DNA from: Agarivorans sp. Toyoura001
GTDB lineage: Bacteria; Pseudomonadota; Gammaproteobacteria; Enterobacterales; Celerinatantimonadaceae
Assembly (NCBI RefSeq): GCF_005405585.1
Contig: NZ_BJEQ01000018.1
Span: 1-64,000, forward strand
Direction: 5' to 3'
DNA length: 64,000 nucleotides
Made by a program: the position numbers and the translations under genes. Positions 32,962 through 42,841 of this stretch are shown here, piece by piece; within the stretch, counting starts at the first letter, position 1; the number at the start of each line of letters is the position of its first letter. The notes below the pieces were generated by a model. It saw only the letters and a list, made by a program, of their open reading frames with translations, was not told the DNA's origin and did no database searches.

Positions 32962-34119
32962 ATGCAATATCAAGTCGCGTTTAATATTGAAGATTTTATG
33001 GCCAATTATTGGCAGCAACAGCCATGTTTACTTAAACAAGGGATGCAGGCATTTATTGATCCATTAAGTGCTGAAGAATTGGCTGGATTGGCAATGGAGC
33101 CTGAAATTCAGTCGCGCTTGGTAACCTCTAGGGGCCAGCAGTGGCAAGCTGAATTAGGCCCTTTTGAAAACTTTGATCTGCTCGGTGATTCTCATAGCTC
33201 GTTGTTAGTGCAGGGTGTTGACCATTGGCACCCCGAGGTGGCGAAACTGGCTGAAGCATTTCAGTTTATTCCTAACTGGCGTTTTGATGATGTAATGGTC
33301 TCTTATTCAACGCCGGAAGGCGGGGTGGGACCGCATATCGATCAGTATTGCGTGTTTATTATTCAAGGTGAGGGCAAGCGCCATTGGCGGGTGGGTAAAA
33401 AGCAAATGCTTAAAGAGTTTGCTCCTCATGCCAAACTTAAACACTGTGAAGCTTTTGACGCTGAGATTGATGTCATTCTAGAGCCTGGTGACGTACTTTA
33501 TATTCCACCAGGTTGCCCACATGAAGGTTATGCAGTCGAACCGGCCATTAATTACTCCATTGGCTTTAGAGCGCCTAATGCTAAAGATTTATTGTCAGGA
33601 TTTGCTGACTATCTATTACGCCATGACTTAAGCTCTAAACGTTTTGCTGACCCGAAACGCTCTGCGACTCAAGAGTTTGGACGGATCGCTGAAAACGACA
33701 GCTTAGCACTAAATAAGTTAATGCAAGGATTACTTAATTCGCCAGAAGCCACCGCGCAGTTTTTGGGTGAGCACTTAAGCGAAAACGCCCACAGTTCGGA
33801 TATTGTGGTACTGATCGGTAGCGAAGATGAACTAGGGTACTCAGAATTACATGCCTGTATGGAGCAAGGCATTGCTTTAACTCGCTGTGCAGGTATTAAG
33901 GCGCTTTATCTGGATGTACTGCCTTATCAAATATTTGTTGATGGCCAAGCTTATGCAATACCTAATTGCTCGTGGGCATTAGCTAAAACGATGTGTGATA
34001 AGTCGGTTGTGGATAGTTACTCTTTGCGTGCTTTTGATAAAGATAGTAAACAACTCGATTGGCTTATCGATTTAGTTAATGCGGGTTACTGGTATTTTGA
34101 TGGGCAATGCGATGAGTAA
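32962..34119 (+). CDS. roxA: ribosomal oxygenase RoxA (YcfD), L16 arginine hydroxylase
   Basis: Fe(II)/2-oxoglutarate JmjC-type dioxygenase that hydroxylates an arginine of ribosomal protein L16. The metal-binding triad is visible: H-x-D in GPHIDQYCVF and a distal histidine in PPGCPHEGYAVEP. The winged-helix dimerisation and C-terminal domains follow to residue 385 (E. coli YcfD 373). Ribosome site GAGGTAA. Not clearly linked to its neighbours. Confidence 0.93.
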   Translation: MQYQVAFNIEDFMANYWQQQPCLLKQGMQAFIDPLSAEELAGLAMEPEIQSRLVTSRGQQWQAELGPFENFDLLGDSHSSLLVQGVDHWHPEVAKLAEAFQFIPNWRFDDVMVSYSTPEGGVGPHIDQYCVFIIQGEGKRHWRVGKKQMLKEFAPHAKLKHCEAFDAEIDVILEPGDVLYIPPGCPHEGYAVEPAINYSIGFRAPNAKDLLSGFADYLLRHDLSSKRFADPKRSATQEFGRIAENDSLALNKLMQGLLNSPEATAQFLGEHLSENAHSSDIVVLIGSEDELGYSELHACMEQGIALTRCAGIKALYLDVLPYQIFVDGQAYAIPNCSWALAKTMCDKSVVDSYSLRAFDKDSKQLDWLIDLVNAGYWYFDGQCDE

Positions 34120-34429
34120 ATTACAAACTGTTATAACGCAAACAAGGTAGGAACAAACTGGCAGCAAGAGCGCGGCTGCCGTTTAAGTGTACTTTTTTGC
34201 GCTGTTACACGTGTATTCGCCAATGCAAAAAGCTTTAAACATCCCTTGGTTTCTGAAATCAAAGGATCGAAAGCTATTGCAGTGAGGAATTGCTGTATGA
34301 ACGGGGGAATGGCTAGCAGTTGTGATACTTTCTGGTAAAATCCCTCAGCAAATGAATGTTCCCCGTTAAATCAGCATGTAAGCAATCATAATTTGCTGAT
34401 TTTTCGCTTTAAATATAGGACTGTTTACC
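34120..34429 (+). promoter_or_regulatory. purC leader with paired segments and a terminator-like hairpin
   Basis: No gene. A stem AAATCAGCA (34368-34376) / TGCTGATTT (34394-34402) is followed by TTTT-C-G-CTTT, only about 25 bases before the purC ATG, so it looks like an attenuator. ACGGGGGAA (34301-34309) can pair with TTCCCCGT (34359-34366) just upstream of it, with one bulge. No known riboswitch class is recognised. A weak GGCAG / CTGCC stem near 34160-34179 may end roxA. Confidence 0.5.
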
Positions 34430-35536
34430 ATGAGTCTTGCTGATAAAGTATTAGCAGTGAATAACGATTTACCCATTCGCACCGACAGCCCAGTACATAG
34501 CGGTAAAGTACGCTCCGTATATTGGTTAACCGAAGCCGACAGCAAACGACTCATTAAAGAAAAAGGCTATAACGTAGCAGCTGATACACCGTTAGCCATT
34601 ATGGTGATAAGCGATCGTATCTCTGCCTTTGACTGCATTTGGCATGGTGAAGACGGCCTAAAAGGCGTTCCAGGTAAAGGCGCTGCCTTGAATGCGATAT
34701 CTAATCACTGGTTTAAGCTGTTCAAAGAGCAGGGCTTAGCCGATAGCCACATTCTAGACATTCCTCATCCTTTTGTATGGATTGTACAAAAAGCCCGTCC
34801 GGTAATGATTGAAGCCATTTGTCGCCAATACATTACCGGTTCTATGTGGCGAGCTTACGATAAGGGCGAACGTAACTTTTGTGGTATTGATTTACCAGAA
34901 GGGTTAAAGCGTGATCAAAAGCTGCCTGAGTTGCTCATTACTCCTTCTACTAAAGGCATTCTAAAAGATATTCCTGGTGTACCAGAAGCTGATGATGTGA
35001 ACGTAACTCGCAACAATATTGAAGATAACTATGCGGCCTTCAAGTTTACCTCGGCCTCTGATATAGACGTATACGAGAACCTATTAAAGCAAGGTTTCGA
35101 TGTTATTAGTAAAGCGTTAAGTGATATCGACCAAGTGTTTGTTGATACTAAATTTGAGTTTGGTTATGTCACCGATGCGCAGGGTAACGATAAACTAATC
35201 TACATGGATGAAGTGGGGACACCTGATTCATCACGCATTTGGGATGGCCCGCAGTACCGCCAAGGTAAAGTGGTTGAAAACTCGAAAGAAGATTTCCGCC
35301 AAACCTTGCTTAGCTACTTCCCTGATCCAGATATTTTGTTAAACAAAAATCGTATGCCTGAACGTGAAGCATTGGCTCGCGATAATAAATTACCAGTAGA
35401 AGTGTTAATGAAAATCTCTAGCACCTATATTGGTATTGCTGAGAAGATCACCGGCTCAAAAATTGTTATGGGTGATAACCCTAAACAAGAGGTGGTGGAT
35501 ATTCTCCGTCGAGACTACGACTTAATCGCCGACTAG
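34430..35536 (+). CDS. purC: phosphoribosylaminoimidazole-succinocarboxamide synthase, long form
   Basis: SAICAR synthase, joining CAIR and aspartate with ATP in purine synthesis. This is the long type of about 368 residues found in Vibrio and Shewanella rather than the short E. coli type (237). Conserved stretches include [39 protein letters not shown] and [13 protein letters not shown]. It sits behind a long structured leader. Confidence 0.95.
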   Translation: MSLADKVLAVNNDLPIRTDSPVHSGKVRSVYWLTEADSKRLIKEKGYNVAADTPLAIMVISDRISAFDCIWHGEDGLKGVPGKGAALNAISNHWFKLFKEQGLADSHILDIPHPFVWIVQKARPVMIEAICRQYITGSMWRAYDKGERNFCGIDLPEGLKRDQKLPELLITPSTKGILKDIPGVPEADDVNVTRNNIEDNYAAFKFTSASDIDVYENLLKQGFDVISKALSDIDQVFVDTKFEFGYVTDAQGNDKLIYMDEVGTPDSSRIWDGPQYRQGKVVENSKEDFRQTLLSYFPDPDILLNKNRMPEREALARDNKLPVEVLMKISSTYIGIAEKITGSKIVMGDNPKQEVVDILRRDYDLIAD

Positions 35537-35538
35537 AT

Positions 35539-35574
35539 AAAAAAGAACAAGGCAAATATGCCTTGTTCTTTTTT
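35539..35574. terminator. bidirectional terminator after purC
   Basis: AAAAAAGAACAAGGCA / TGCCTTGTTCTTTTTT is a near-perfect 16-bp stem with A and T tracts on either side, between the convergent purC and sensor-kinase genes. Confidence 0.9.
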
Positions 35575-35605
35575 GCTCGACTTAACTTTAAGCACTAACT
35601 TAACG

Positions 35606-38503
35606 TTAACTGACTAAACTGCTTAAGGCATCTTTAACCGCTAATTCATTTTGTTGAATACAGGCTTGGTTTAGCTCATTCAAGCTTTTCTCTAGTGGTG
35701 CTAAAGAAAACTTCCCAGCGTCGCGCGCAATATGGTTTATATGTTGTTGTATTTCAGGCCAGCGCTGTTCTCCAACATAGCCATTGATTAGGCTCGCTCT
35801 ATTTTTGGTTTCAATAGTAAATACCCGATACAACTCATTTAAGTAGCTTTCTTTGAAACTATGTTGAGTCAAGCTAGCACCCGTTTTACTGGTCAAAGTA
35901 GCGCAATCTGTACCCTTTAAGTCATTGGAATTTAGCTCACTCAGTGATTTGATCAGGCTTAAGTAATTAAATTCAGAAAGCTGATGCGTATGTAATAACT
36001 GCTCATCGTCGCAGATTGATTCAAAGCCCTGACCAAATTGTTGATCGAGTTGAATGGCATTCACTAACTGTTGCTGAGTGAGAGGGCCAACTAAAGGGTA
36101 GTAATTTACGCCTTGAAGTTGCTCTGCTAATAGTGCTGAATTTGACTCTGTATCTGTTACTACTAATAAAGAAGGGCGCTGACTGCGCTGTTTAACTTGC
36201 TGAATACGTTTTGAATTAAGGTCTTCAGCCTTAATCAGCAGGTAGTCCACTTGGTACAAGTTTTTGATTTGGTTATAGGCTTCTTGCCACACTCGATGTT
36301 GCCAATTAAATTGCAGTTGACTTGTTTTAAGTTCTTCAAAGTCATGTTTGGACTGACTAAACGAGGCTATGCTTAAGTTTGTTCTAGTCGTCTGTAGTTC
36401 TAGATCTTCTGCTTTAATAATTGCTTGAGCAATATCGCTAAGATTCTGCTGTTCTTCGCTTTCTTCTTTCAACGATAACGTGGCCATTAAGTAGCTATTC
36501 GCTTTTGCCCTAAGGCAAGTTAGATGAGAGTGGTTAGTTTGTTGTATCTGAGAATCATCTTCAAGTAGTTGCAGAGTTTTGATTTGGTTAAGGTTTAGCT
36601 CATCAAGCTCTGTTGGCAATTGTTTATCTGTGCTGATGTATACCACCTCGCGGCTATCATCTATCTGAGTATATTGCGCTTGCTCTATTACTTCTATGCC
36701 TAGCAGTTGTAATTGCAGGCTAAGACAGCGCTGAACAAACGGATCAGGTAAGGCGACGACGCACTGGGTTGTTTGAGGCTTGTCTTGAGCCGAAAACAAT
36801 ACTTGATCGTTTAAGGCCGCAAAATCAAAGGTTAAACTTAAGGTATCTTGGCTTTGTTGTTGCCTAGCATTAACTTGCTTGGTTAGTGCAGCGCTGCAGC
36901 CAATGATTGATTGTTGTAACTCGCTTAAAACCGGCGCATTCTCGCTGTCTATGCTAAACACCAATTGCTCTTGTTCAGTGGTAAGTTGAAACAGCACCTG
37001 TGAGCCCTTTGGGTACAAAGACACTAAATACAACTGAAGATGTAAAATGGCACTTAGATGTTCGCTGTTGACAAAATACTGCTGTTTTACTTCAGGGCTC
37101 ACCACTAACGACCAACTCAAGCTTTTTGACCTGTACAAGGGGCTGAAGGTGAGTAAATGACTTTCTAACTCGACTAATATAGACCTAGCTTGAAGGGCAA
37201 TATCAGCTTTATGCGCTTGTTCCCAAGGTAAGCACTTCATAAGAGTACTTAAGCGAAGTTGTGCGTCTAACGCTTGGTAATTAAGCGTGTGTGAAAATGC
37301 TAATTGGCTAGCATTGTTTAACTGATTTAAGGCTTCTATACAGCCTGCTTTTAACGGTGTGTAGAGCGAAGCAAGTTGTAATTGTTCAATGCGTTGCTCA
37401 CGTTTTTGCTTACTCGCCAGGTCGCTTTTATGTTCAGGGATCGGACTCAGACTAACTAAATAAAGACTGTCTTCATTAAAAGGTAAGGCTACGTGGGTTG
37501 CCGCATAGGCTTGTTGATTCTGTTTGCTTGATGCCAGCATACAGAAGCTCTCGGGGAAGGATACTAGTAGCTCCATAAAATCAGCAGGCTCATAATCCTG
37601 ATTGTTTACCGTATGAAAATAATTATTTAGGTTTATTTTAATCAGTTTATTTTTATCTACTCCTAAAAATGCCAAGCCTATCGGACTAGATTCAATGATG
37701 TGATTATGCTCATCAACAATGAAGGTGGCATTGTCAGCATGTTCAAGCAAGGCTTGTTTTAAACTGTTCGCTCGACTAGATAACTCAACCAGTTGCTTTA
37801 ACTTGGTTTTATCTTTTTCGTGTTTAGATTTAGTACGAGTGAGCTCTTTCTGTAGTTTAGTATTGGCCATTTCCAAGGCGGTTTTAGAGCTAGTGACTAA
37901 AGGCTTTTGCTCCCCCATACTGGGCTCTTTTTGGATTTTGGTATCATTCTTTGAAGGGGGTTTGTGCTTATTTAACAAACTACTAGCGATAAGGCTTAAG
38001 GCAAGCTGTATTAAAAGTATCGCAATAATTAAATTGATAAGTGCTAAACGATGAGGGTAAAGCCAATAGTAAACATTGCTGGGAGTGGCAAACTCTATTT
38101 CTACCCAAGCAACAGGGTTTATTTGGCTGGCTGGCCGTTGTTGGTTATCAACTTGTGCGGCTAATTTATTGGTTTTTTGGGCGTCTGATTGGTTTGATTT
38201 ACGCGCTTCACCTGCCTCTGCCATTAATTGCTTAGAACTTTGATCAGTCACTTTTACGTAGTTAATGCTTGGTGATTTAAGGAGTTGCTGAGCTAAGTCG
38301 GTAAGGATATTTTTGTTTTGTGTATTCACCGCTCGGCGCGCGCTTATTTCAAATAAGCTGAGAGCGGTGTTAACTTCTGCTTCAATTGCTGCGGTGTGCT
38401 GCTTATAAAGAAAAGGTAAGCTAATTGCTGCTAAGCTGGCAATAACGATGATGCTTAATAAGTTAAACAGTAATGTAGATTTCAAACGCGTTCTCACGGG
38501 CAT
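35606..38503 (-). CDS. degenerate hybrid sensor kinase-like protein
   Basis: 965 residues. Membrane helices at about 11-33 and 153-177 enclose a periplasmic domain; a coiled coil follows (205-250), then a PAS domain (250-340). The next region is placed and folded like a histidine kinase, but the H-box (H-E-x-R-T-P) and N/G boxes are missing, and two later segments resemble receivers without a clear phospho-aspartate. The C-terminal 100 residues are helical like an HPt domain, with H924 where the phospho-histidine would be but without the usual K-G after it. The architecture recalls BarA/ArcB-type sensors that have lost kinase activity. Role unknown. Confidence 0.7.
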   Translation of the reverse strand: MPVRTRLKSTLLFNLLSIIVIASLAAISLPFLYKQHTAAIEAEVNTALSLFEISARRAVNTQNKNILTDLAQQLLKSPSINYVKVTDQSSKQLMAEAGEARKSNQSDAQKTNKLAAQVDNQQRPASQINPVAWVEIEFATPSNVYYWLYPHRLALINLIIAILLIQLALSLIASSLLNKHKPPSKNDTKIQKEPSMGEQKPLVTSSKTALEMANTKLQKELTRTKSKHEKDKTKLKQLVELSSRANSLKQALLEHADNATFIVDEHNHIIESSPIGLAFLGVDKNKLIKINLNNYFHTVNNQDYEPADFMELLVSFPESFCMLASSKQNQQAYAATHVALPFNEDSLYLVSLSPIPEHKSDLASKQKREQRIEQLQLASLYTPLKAGCIEALNQLNNASQLAFSHTLNYQALDAQLRLSTLMKCLPWEQAHKADIALQARSILVELESHLLTFSPLYRSKSLSWSLVVSPEVKQQYFVNSEHLSAILHLQLYLVSLYPKGSQVLFQLTTEQEQLVFSIDSENAPVLSELQQSIIGCSAALTKQVNARQQQSQDTLSLTFDFAALNDQVLFSAQDKPQTTQCVVALPDPFVQRCLSLQLQLLGIEVIEQAQYTQIDDSREVVYISTDKQLPTELDELNLNQIKTLQLLEDDSQIQQTNHSHLTCLRAKANSYLMATLSLKEESEEQQNLSDIAQAIIKAEDLELQTTRTNLSIASFSQSKHDFEELKTSQLQFNWQHRVWQEAYNQIKNLYQVDYLLIKAEDLNSKRIQQVKQRSQRPSLLVVTDTESNSALLAEQLQGVNYYPLVGPLTQQQLVNAIQLDQQFGQGFESICDDEQLLHTHQLSEFNYLSLIKSLSELNSNDLKGTDCATLTSKTGASLTQHSFKESYLNELYRVFTIETKNRASLINGYVGEQRWPEIQQHINHIARDAGKFSLAPLEKSLNELNQACIQQNELAVKDALSSLVS

Positions 38504-38552
38504 CCTTGCTAGCTAAAGCTCAAAAATTTGGGCGCTTAATGCGCCCGAGTCA

Positions 38553-39782
38553 TTAAAATGCGTAACCTAGTCGTAGATAAATGCTGTCAAACTCAACCTT
38601 TCTAAAGGTTTTAGCATTGTCTTGGTCGCGCTTATAGTAATTGTAACCACCGCCAATGTCCCAACGTTGGTTAAAGGCATAATTTACACTTAAATCAGAA
38701 GATACAACTTCACCGTCTCCATTGTTGCCGTACTCACCGGCCAAAGCTAGGTTTACGCTTGGGGTAAAATAGTAACCAACAGTGGCGTTGACTAAAGGAT
38801 AAAATAGCCATTCTTCTTCGCCAGAAAGCTCGCTAGAAAAGCTAGAGTCTGGGTAAAGGGATGCTTGGGCATATTGCACTAATAAGCCTAAACCTGCTTT
38901 GGCAATCCACTGTTTGTCTAGTTGTAGGTCATATTGCCAGTTTACCGCGTTATCCCACACTTGGTATTGGGCATAAACATCAGTGCTACCTTCTACTTTA
39001 CCTTGGTCACGAGCTTCGTAAGGTTGAGTCTGGTAGCTAAAGCTATGTTGGTCGCTAGCAAACCAGGTCCAGCGCGCTGCGGCAGTGGTTACTGTATCCT
39101 CTTGGCCAAATTCAATATTTTGGTCGTTGGCAAAACTACCGATATCATTTGATTTTAAGCGGGTAGGGCCAAGTAAAAAATCGAATTTGAATTGCGGATC
39201 AAAAGTAGTTGTCGGCTTTTTAGAGCGTGTCCCCCCTTCAAAAAAGCCATTAGACAGGGATATTTTTAAACCTTTCGCGTCGCCGTCAACCATGGGGCTT
39301 ACGCGAATGTCTTCATCAATAGGGTTAACGAAAAATAGGTTACTTAAGGTGGCGATACTAGCTCCGGCGACCACGTCATCCCAATAGTGTTTGTCGCCAT
39401 GTACTCTGCTCCAACCTGTGTAAGCCGCTAAGGCATAAGCAGGAACGCCCCATGCTGAGCCATAACGTGTTTGAAAAAATGACGCGCCGCTGAATGCTGC
39501 TGCAGTGTGCCCTGAAGGGAAGGAGTTATTAGTGGTGAAATTAGGTCTGCGTTTATCTACCGCAAATTTAATACCGTGGGTAAATACCATCGTCGTTGCA
39601 AAAGACTTAGTAAGCTGAAGGCTACCGGCATAATCTTCTTTCATTAAACTTACTGCTAAACCGCCTAATGGCAGCAATATTTGAGTGTAATCACCAATTT
39701 GGACATAGGTTTCTTCGGCCATAGAGTTGGCACTGAGTGTTGCGAGCACGGCGGCTGCAACTAGGCTTGTTTTCAGCTTCAT
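38553..39782 (-). CDS. PAP2 phosphatase fused to a predicted outer-membrane barrel
   Basis: 409 residues with a signal peptide (cleavage near NSMAEE). Residues 60-150 form a PAP2 domain with all three motifs: K72-x6-R79-P80, P89-S-G-H92, and S125-R126-x5-H132-x3-D136. Residues about 165-409 show alternating amphipathic strands rich in Y, F and W, and the chain ends YLRLGYAF. A C-terminal phenylalanine is the usual signal for beta-barrel insertion. The protein would carry a lipid or pyrophosphate phosphatase at the outer membrane. Barrel prediction is from pattern only. Confidence 0.85.
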   Translation of the reverse strand: MKLKTSLVAAAVLATLSANSMAEETYVQIGDYTQILLPLGGLAVSLMKEDYAGSLQLTKSFATTMVFTHGIKFAVDKRRPNFTTNNSFPSGHTAAAFSGASFFQTRYGSAWGVPAYALAAYTGWSRVHGDKHYWDDVVAGASIATLSNLFFVNPIDEDIRVSPMVDGDAKGLKISLSNGFFEGGTRSKKPTTTFDPQFKFDFLLGPTRLKSNDIGSFANDQNIEFGQEDTVTTAAARWTWFASDQHSFSYQTQPYEARDQGKVEGSTDVYAQYQVWDNAVNWQYDLQLDKQWIAKAGLGLLVQYAQASLYPDSSFSSELSGEEEWLFYPLVNATVGYYFTPSVNLALAGEYGNNGDGEVVSSDLSVNYAFNQRWDIGGGYNYYKRDQDNAKTFRKVEFDSIYLRLGYAF

Positions 39783-39979
39783 TGTTCTTCCTTGTTTTAT
39801 TTGGTGATTAATCCGTAATCACCAATACTGCTTTACACATTTTATAATACGCAGGCTACCGCTGTTAGGCTAGTAAACAGCTTAACTAAATACCGCATAA
39901 ATATTTGCTGAGTTAAGATGAATTTTGTAAATCACACTGTTACATTAGCCTCGCTTAAATAGAGTTTAGTGGAAGTTTA

Positions 39980-40582
39980 ATGAAATATAGCCCTAGTATT
40001 GACCAACTGATTAAATCGCTACAGGTTTTACCTGGGGTTGGCCCCCGCAGTGCGCAACGTATGGCGTTTCACTTGTTAGAAAGAAAACGTCGAGATGGTT
40101 TGCAATTAGCCGAGCATCTCACGAAGGCGATGGACGCTGTTGGCCACTGCGAGGTGTGCCGAAATTTTGCAGAAGAAGACTTATGCCCAATTTGCCAATC
40201 GCCAAAGCGTACCAGCAAAGGGGTGATTTGTGTGGTTGAAACGCCAGCCGATGTAGCCGCAATTGAACAAACTGCGCAGTTTTATGGTAGTTATTTTGTG
40301 CTTATGGGCCATCTATCGCCATTAGACGGCATTGGCCCCAGTGAACTGCATTTAGATAAGCTAGAACGGCGTTTAGCTAATGAAGATGTTTCAGAATTGA
40401 TACTTGCAACCAACCCAACTGTAGAAGGTGAGGCGACTGCTTATTACATCGCCGATATGGCAAAGCGCTATAAAGTCAAAGTATCGCGTATCGCCCACGG
40501 AGTGCCGCTTGGTGGTGAATTAGATAGCGTGGATGGAACAACGTTGTCTCACTCCCTCATTGGCCGCCAGCAGTTCGATTAA
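39980..40582 (+). CDS. recR: recombination mediator RecR
   Basis: DNA-repair protein that with RecF and RecO loads RecA. Helix-hairpin-helix near the start ([17 protein letters not shown]), four-cysteine zinc finger ([16 protein letters not shown] near 57-72), and Toprim domain ([15 protein letters not shown] to [13 protein letters not shown]). 200 residues equals E. coli RecR (201). htpG follows, but the usual upstream genes dnaX and ybaB are absent here. Confidence 0.97.
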   Translation: MKYSPSIDQLIKSLQVLPGVGPRSAQRMAFHLLERKRRDGLQLAEHLTKAMDAVGHCEVCRNFAEEDLCPICQSPKRTSKGVICVVETPADVAAIEQTAQFYGSYFVLMGHLSPLDGIGPSELHLDKLERRLANEDVSELILATNPTVEGEATAYYIADMAKRYKVKVSRIAHGVPLGGELDSVDGTTLSHSLIGRQQFD

Positions 40583-40604
40583 ATGAGTGGTTAACACTAA
40601 GCAC

Positions 40605-40633
40605 AAAGCTCACTAACGTTAGTGAGCTTTTTT
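40605..40633 (+). terminator. intrinsic terminator after recR
   Basis: A 26-base perfect palindrome (AAAGCTCACT...AGTGAGCTTT) followed by T-tract lies 22 bases past recR. Confidence 0.88.
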
Positions 40634-40665
40634 ATTTGTGGTAGATAATTTTTTTTAGTGCATTG

Positions 40666-40694
40666 CTTGAAATCAAAATTGCTTACCCCCATAT
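40666..40694 (+). promoter_or_regulatory. sigma-32 heat-shock promoter of htpG
   Basis: CTTGAAA (40666-40672) and CCCCATAT (40687-40694) with a 14-base spacer match the sigma-32 consensus. They lie 46 bases before the htpG start. Confidence 0.85.
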
Positions 40695-40739
40695 CGTTTA
40701 TCAACTAAAGAAGTATGTTTAAAGCAAGGATATAACTCG

Positions 40740-42650
40740 ATGACTGATGCAGCTCATGCAGAAACACATGGCTTTCAAACTGAAGTAAAACAATTACTGC
40801 AGTTGATGATTCACTCACTTTATTCTAATAAAGAAATTTTCCTTCGTGAGTTGGTGTCTAACGCCGCCGATGCCGCAGATAAACTGCGTTTCAGAGCATT
40901 AGAAGATAACGCGTTGTTTGAAAACGACGGTGATTTACGTGTTCGTGTTAGTTTTAACCAAGATGCTAAAACGATTACCTTGTCTGATAACGGCATTGGT
41001 ATGACACGCGATGACGTGATTGAGCATTTGGGTACGATTGCTAAGTCAGGTACTAAAGAATTTTTTGGCCAGTTAAGCGGCGATAGCGCGAAAGACTCAC
41101 AACTGATTGGTCAATTTGGTGTAGGTTTCTATTCAGCCTTTATTGTTGCCGATAAAGTGACAGTAGAAACACGCGCAGCTGGCGCAGAAACAAGCCAAGG
41201 CGTGCGTTGGGAAAGTGCTGGTGAGGGTGACTACACGGTTGCCGACATTACTAAAGAAGGTCGCGGCACAGACATTATTCTACACCTGCGCGAAGACGAG
41301 CAAGAGTTTCTAGATAGCTGGAAAGTTCGTTCAATTATCACTAAGTACTCTGATCACATCTCTATTCCAGTACAAATGTGGAAAGATGAAACCCCAGAGT
41401 CTGAAGGCCCTGAAGGCGAAAAAGTTGAAGCTATCTCTGGTGAATGGGAAGCGATTAACAAAGCGACTGCATTATGGACTCGTGGTAAAAACGATATCTC
41501 TAAAGAAGAGTACAACGAGTTTTACAAGCATATCTCTCACGACTTTGCCGATCCACTAAGCTGGGCGCACAATAAGGTTGAAGGCAAGCAAGATTACACC
41601 AGCTTGTTGTACATCCCGAGCAAAGCCCCATTTGATATGTGGAACCGCGAGCGCCAGCACGGCCTTAAGCTTTATGTACAACGTGTATTCATTATGGATG
41701 ACGCTGACGAGTTTATGCCGGGTTACATGCGTTTCGTTAAGGGTGTGTTAGATTCAAACGATTTACCGCTTAACGTTTCTCGCGAAATTCTGCAAGACAC
41801 CAAAACCACCGCTAATTTACGTAGTGCATGTACTAAACGTGTACTAACTATGCTTGAGCGCATGGCGAAAAACGATGCTGAGAAGTACCAATCGTTCTGG
41901 GCTGAGTTTGGCCAAGTGTTGAAAGAAGGCCCAGCAGAAGACATGGCGAATAAAGACCAAATCGCCAAGCTATTGCGCTTTGCCTCTACTAACAGTGATA
42001 GCGCTGAACAGAATGTTTCATTTGCCGATTACATCGAGCGCATGAAAGAAGGACAAGACAAGATTTACTACGTAACGGCCGATGGTTACGCCGCTGCAGC
42101 AAACAGCCCGCACCTAGAAATCTTCAAGCGTAAAGGCATTGAAGTTCTGCTTATGCACGACCGTGTAGATGAGTGGTTGATTAGCCACTTGCCAGAAGCA
42201 GAAGGTAAAACGCTAGTATCTGTGACTAAAGGTGACTTGGATTTAGGCGACTTAGATGATGAAGAAACTAAGAAGCAAAAAGAGCAAGATGAAAGCGAAT
42301 ACGCAAGCTTTGTTACTCGAGTAAAAGAAAGTCTTGGTGATAAAGTTAAAGATGTACGTTTAACTTACCGTTTAACCGACACGCCTTCGTGTATTGTGGT
42401 TGATGACAACGACATGAGTACCCAAATGCAGAAGTTGATGCAAGCGGTGGGTCAAGATGTTCCTGAGCAAAAGTACATTTTTGAGCTTAACCCACAGCAT
42501 GCTTTAGTTAAGCGCGTAGCAGACGAACAAGATGAAGAGAAGTTTGCCGAGTGGTCTAATGTATTGTTTGATCAAGCAACCTTGGCAGAGCGCGGTAGCC
42601 TAGAAAACCCTTCAGAGTTTATTAAGCGTATTAACCAACTATTAGCCTAA
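40740..42650 (+). CDS. htpG: chaperone HtpG (Hsp90)
   Basis: Cytoplasmic Hsp90. The N-terminal ATP-binding domain has [25 protein letters not shown] and GQFGVGFYS. The middle domain has the catalytic-loop region NVSREILQ, and the C-terminal dimerisation domain runs to residue 636 (E. coli 624). It has its own sigma-32 promoter between recR and a terminator, so it is a single heat-shock unit. Confidence 0.98.
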   Translation: MTDAAHAETHGFQTEVKQLLQLMIHSLYSNKEIFLRELVSNAADAADKLRFRALEDNALFENDGDLRVRVSFNQDAKTITLSDNGIGMTRDDVIEHLGTIAKSGTKEFFGQLSGDSAKDSQLIGQFGVGFYSAFIVADKVTVETRAAGAETSQGVRWESAGEGDYTVADITKEGRGTDIILHLREDEQEFLDSWKVRSIITKYSDHISIPVQMWKDETPESEGPEGEKVEAISGEWEAINKATALWTRGKNDISKEEYNEFYKHISHDFADPLSWAHNKVEGKQDYTSLLYIPSKAPFDMWNRERQHGLKLYVQRVFIMDDADEFMPGYMRFVKGVLDSNDLPLNVSREILQDTKTTANLRSACTKRVLTMLERMAKNDAEKYQSFWAEFGQVLKEGPAEDMANKDQIAKLLRFASTNSDSAEQNVSFADYIERMKEGQDKIYYVTADGYAAAANSPHLEIFKRKGIEVLLMHDRVDEWLISHLPEAEGKTLVSVTKGDLDLGDLDDEETKKQKEQDESEYASFVTRVKESLGDKVKDVRLTYRLTDTPSCIVVDDNDMSTQMQKLMQAVGQDVPEQKYIFELNPQHALVKRVADEQDEEKFAEWSNVLFDQATLAERGSLENPSEFIKRINQLLA

Positions 42651-42665
42651 ACGCTAATATGGGGT

Positions 42666-42695
42666 AAAAAGGCAGCACTACGTGCTGCCTTTTTT
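42666..42695 (+). terminator. intrinsic terminator after htpG
   Basis: AAAAAGGCAGCAC / GTGCTGCCTTTTTT with a short TA-containing loop lies 16 bases past htpG. Confidence 0.9.
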
Positions 42696-42841
42696 GTATT
42701 TTAAGTCGCTGATTGATGAACGATTATACAAACTATTAAACTGATCCGAGCACTTGTCAGTGAGGGCAGCGTGTAAGCTCACAGTTAAAGCGATAATTCA
42801 TTGCTACACTAAAAAAAAATAAAAAACATTAGGTAGCTAAC

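Noticed and set aside
37719-38054. 111-codon frame antisense to the sensor-kinase gene
   Set aside because: The minus-strand frame is long, continuous and protein-like; the antisense frame has no supporting ribosome site.
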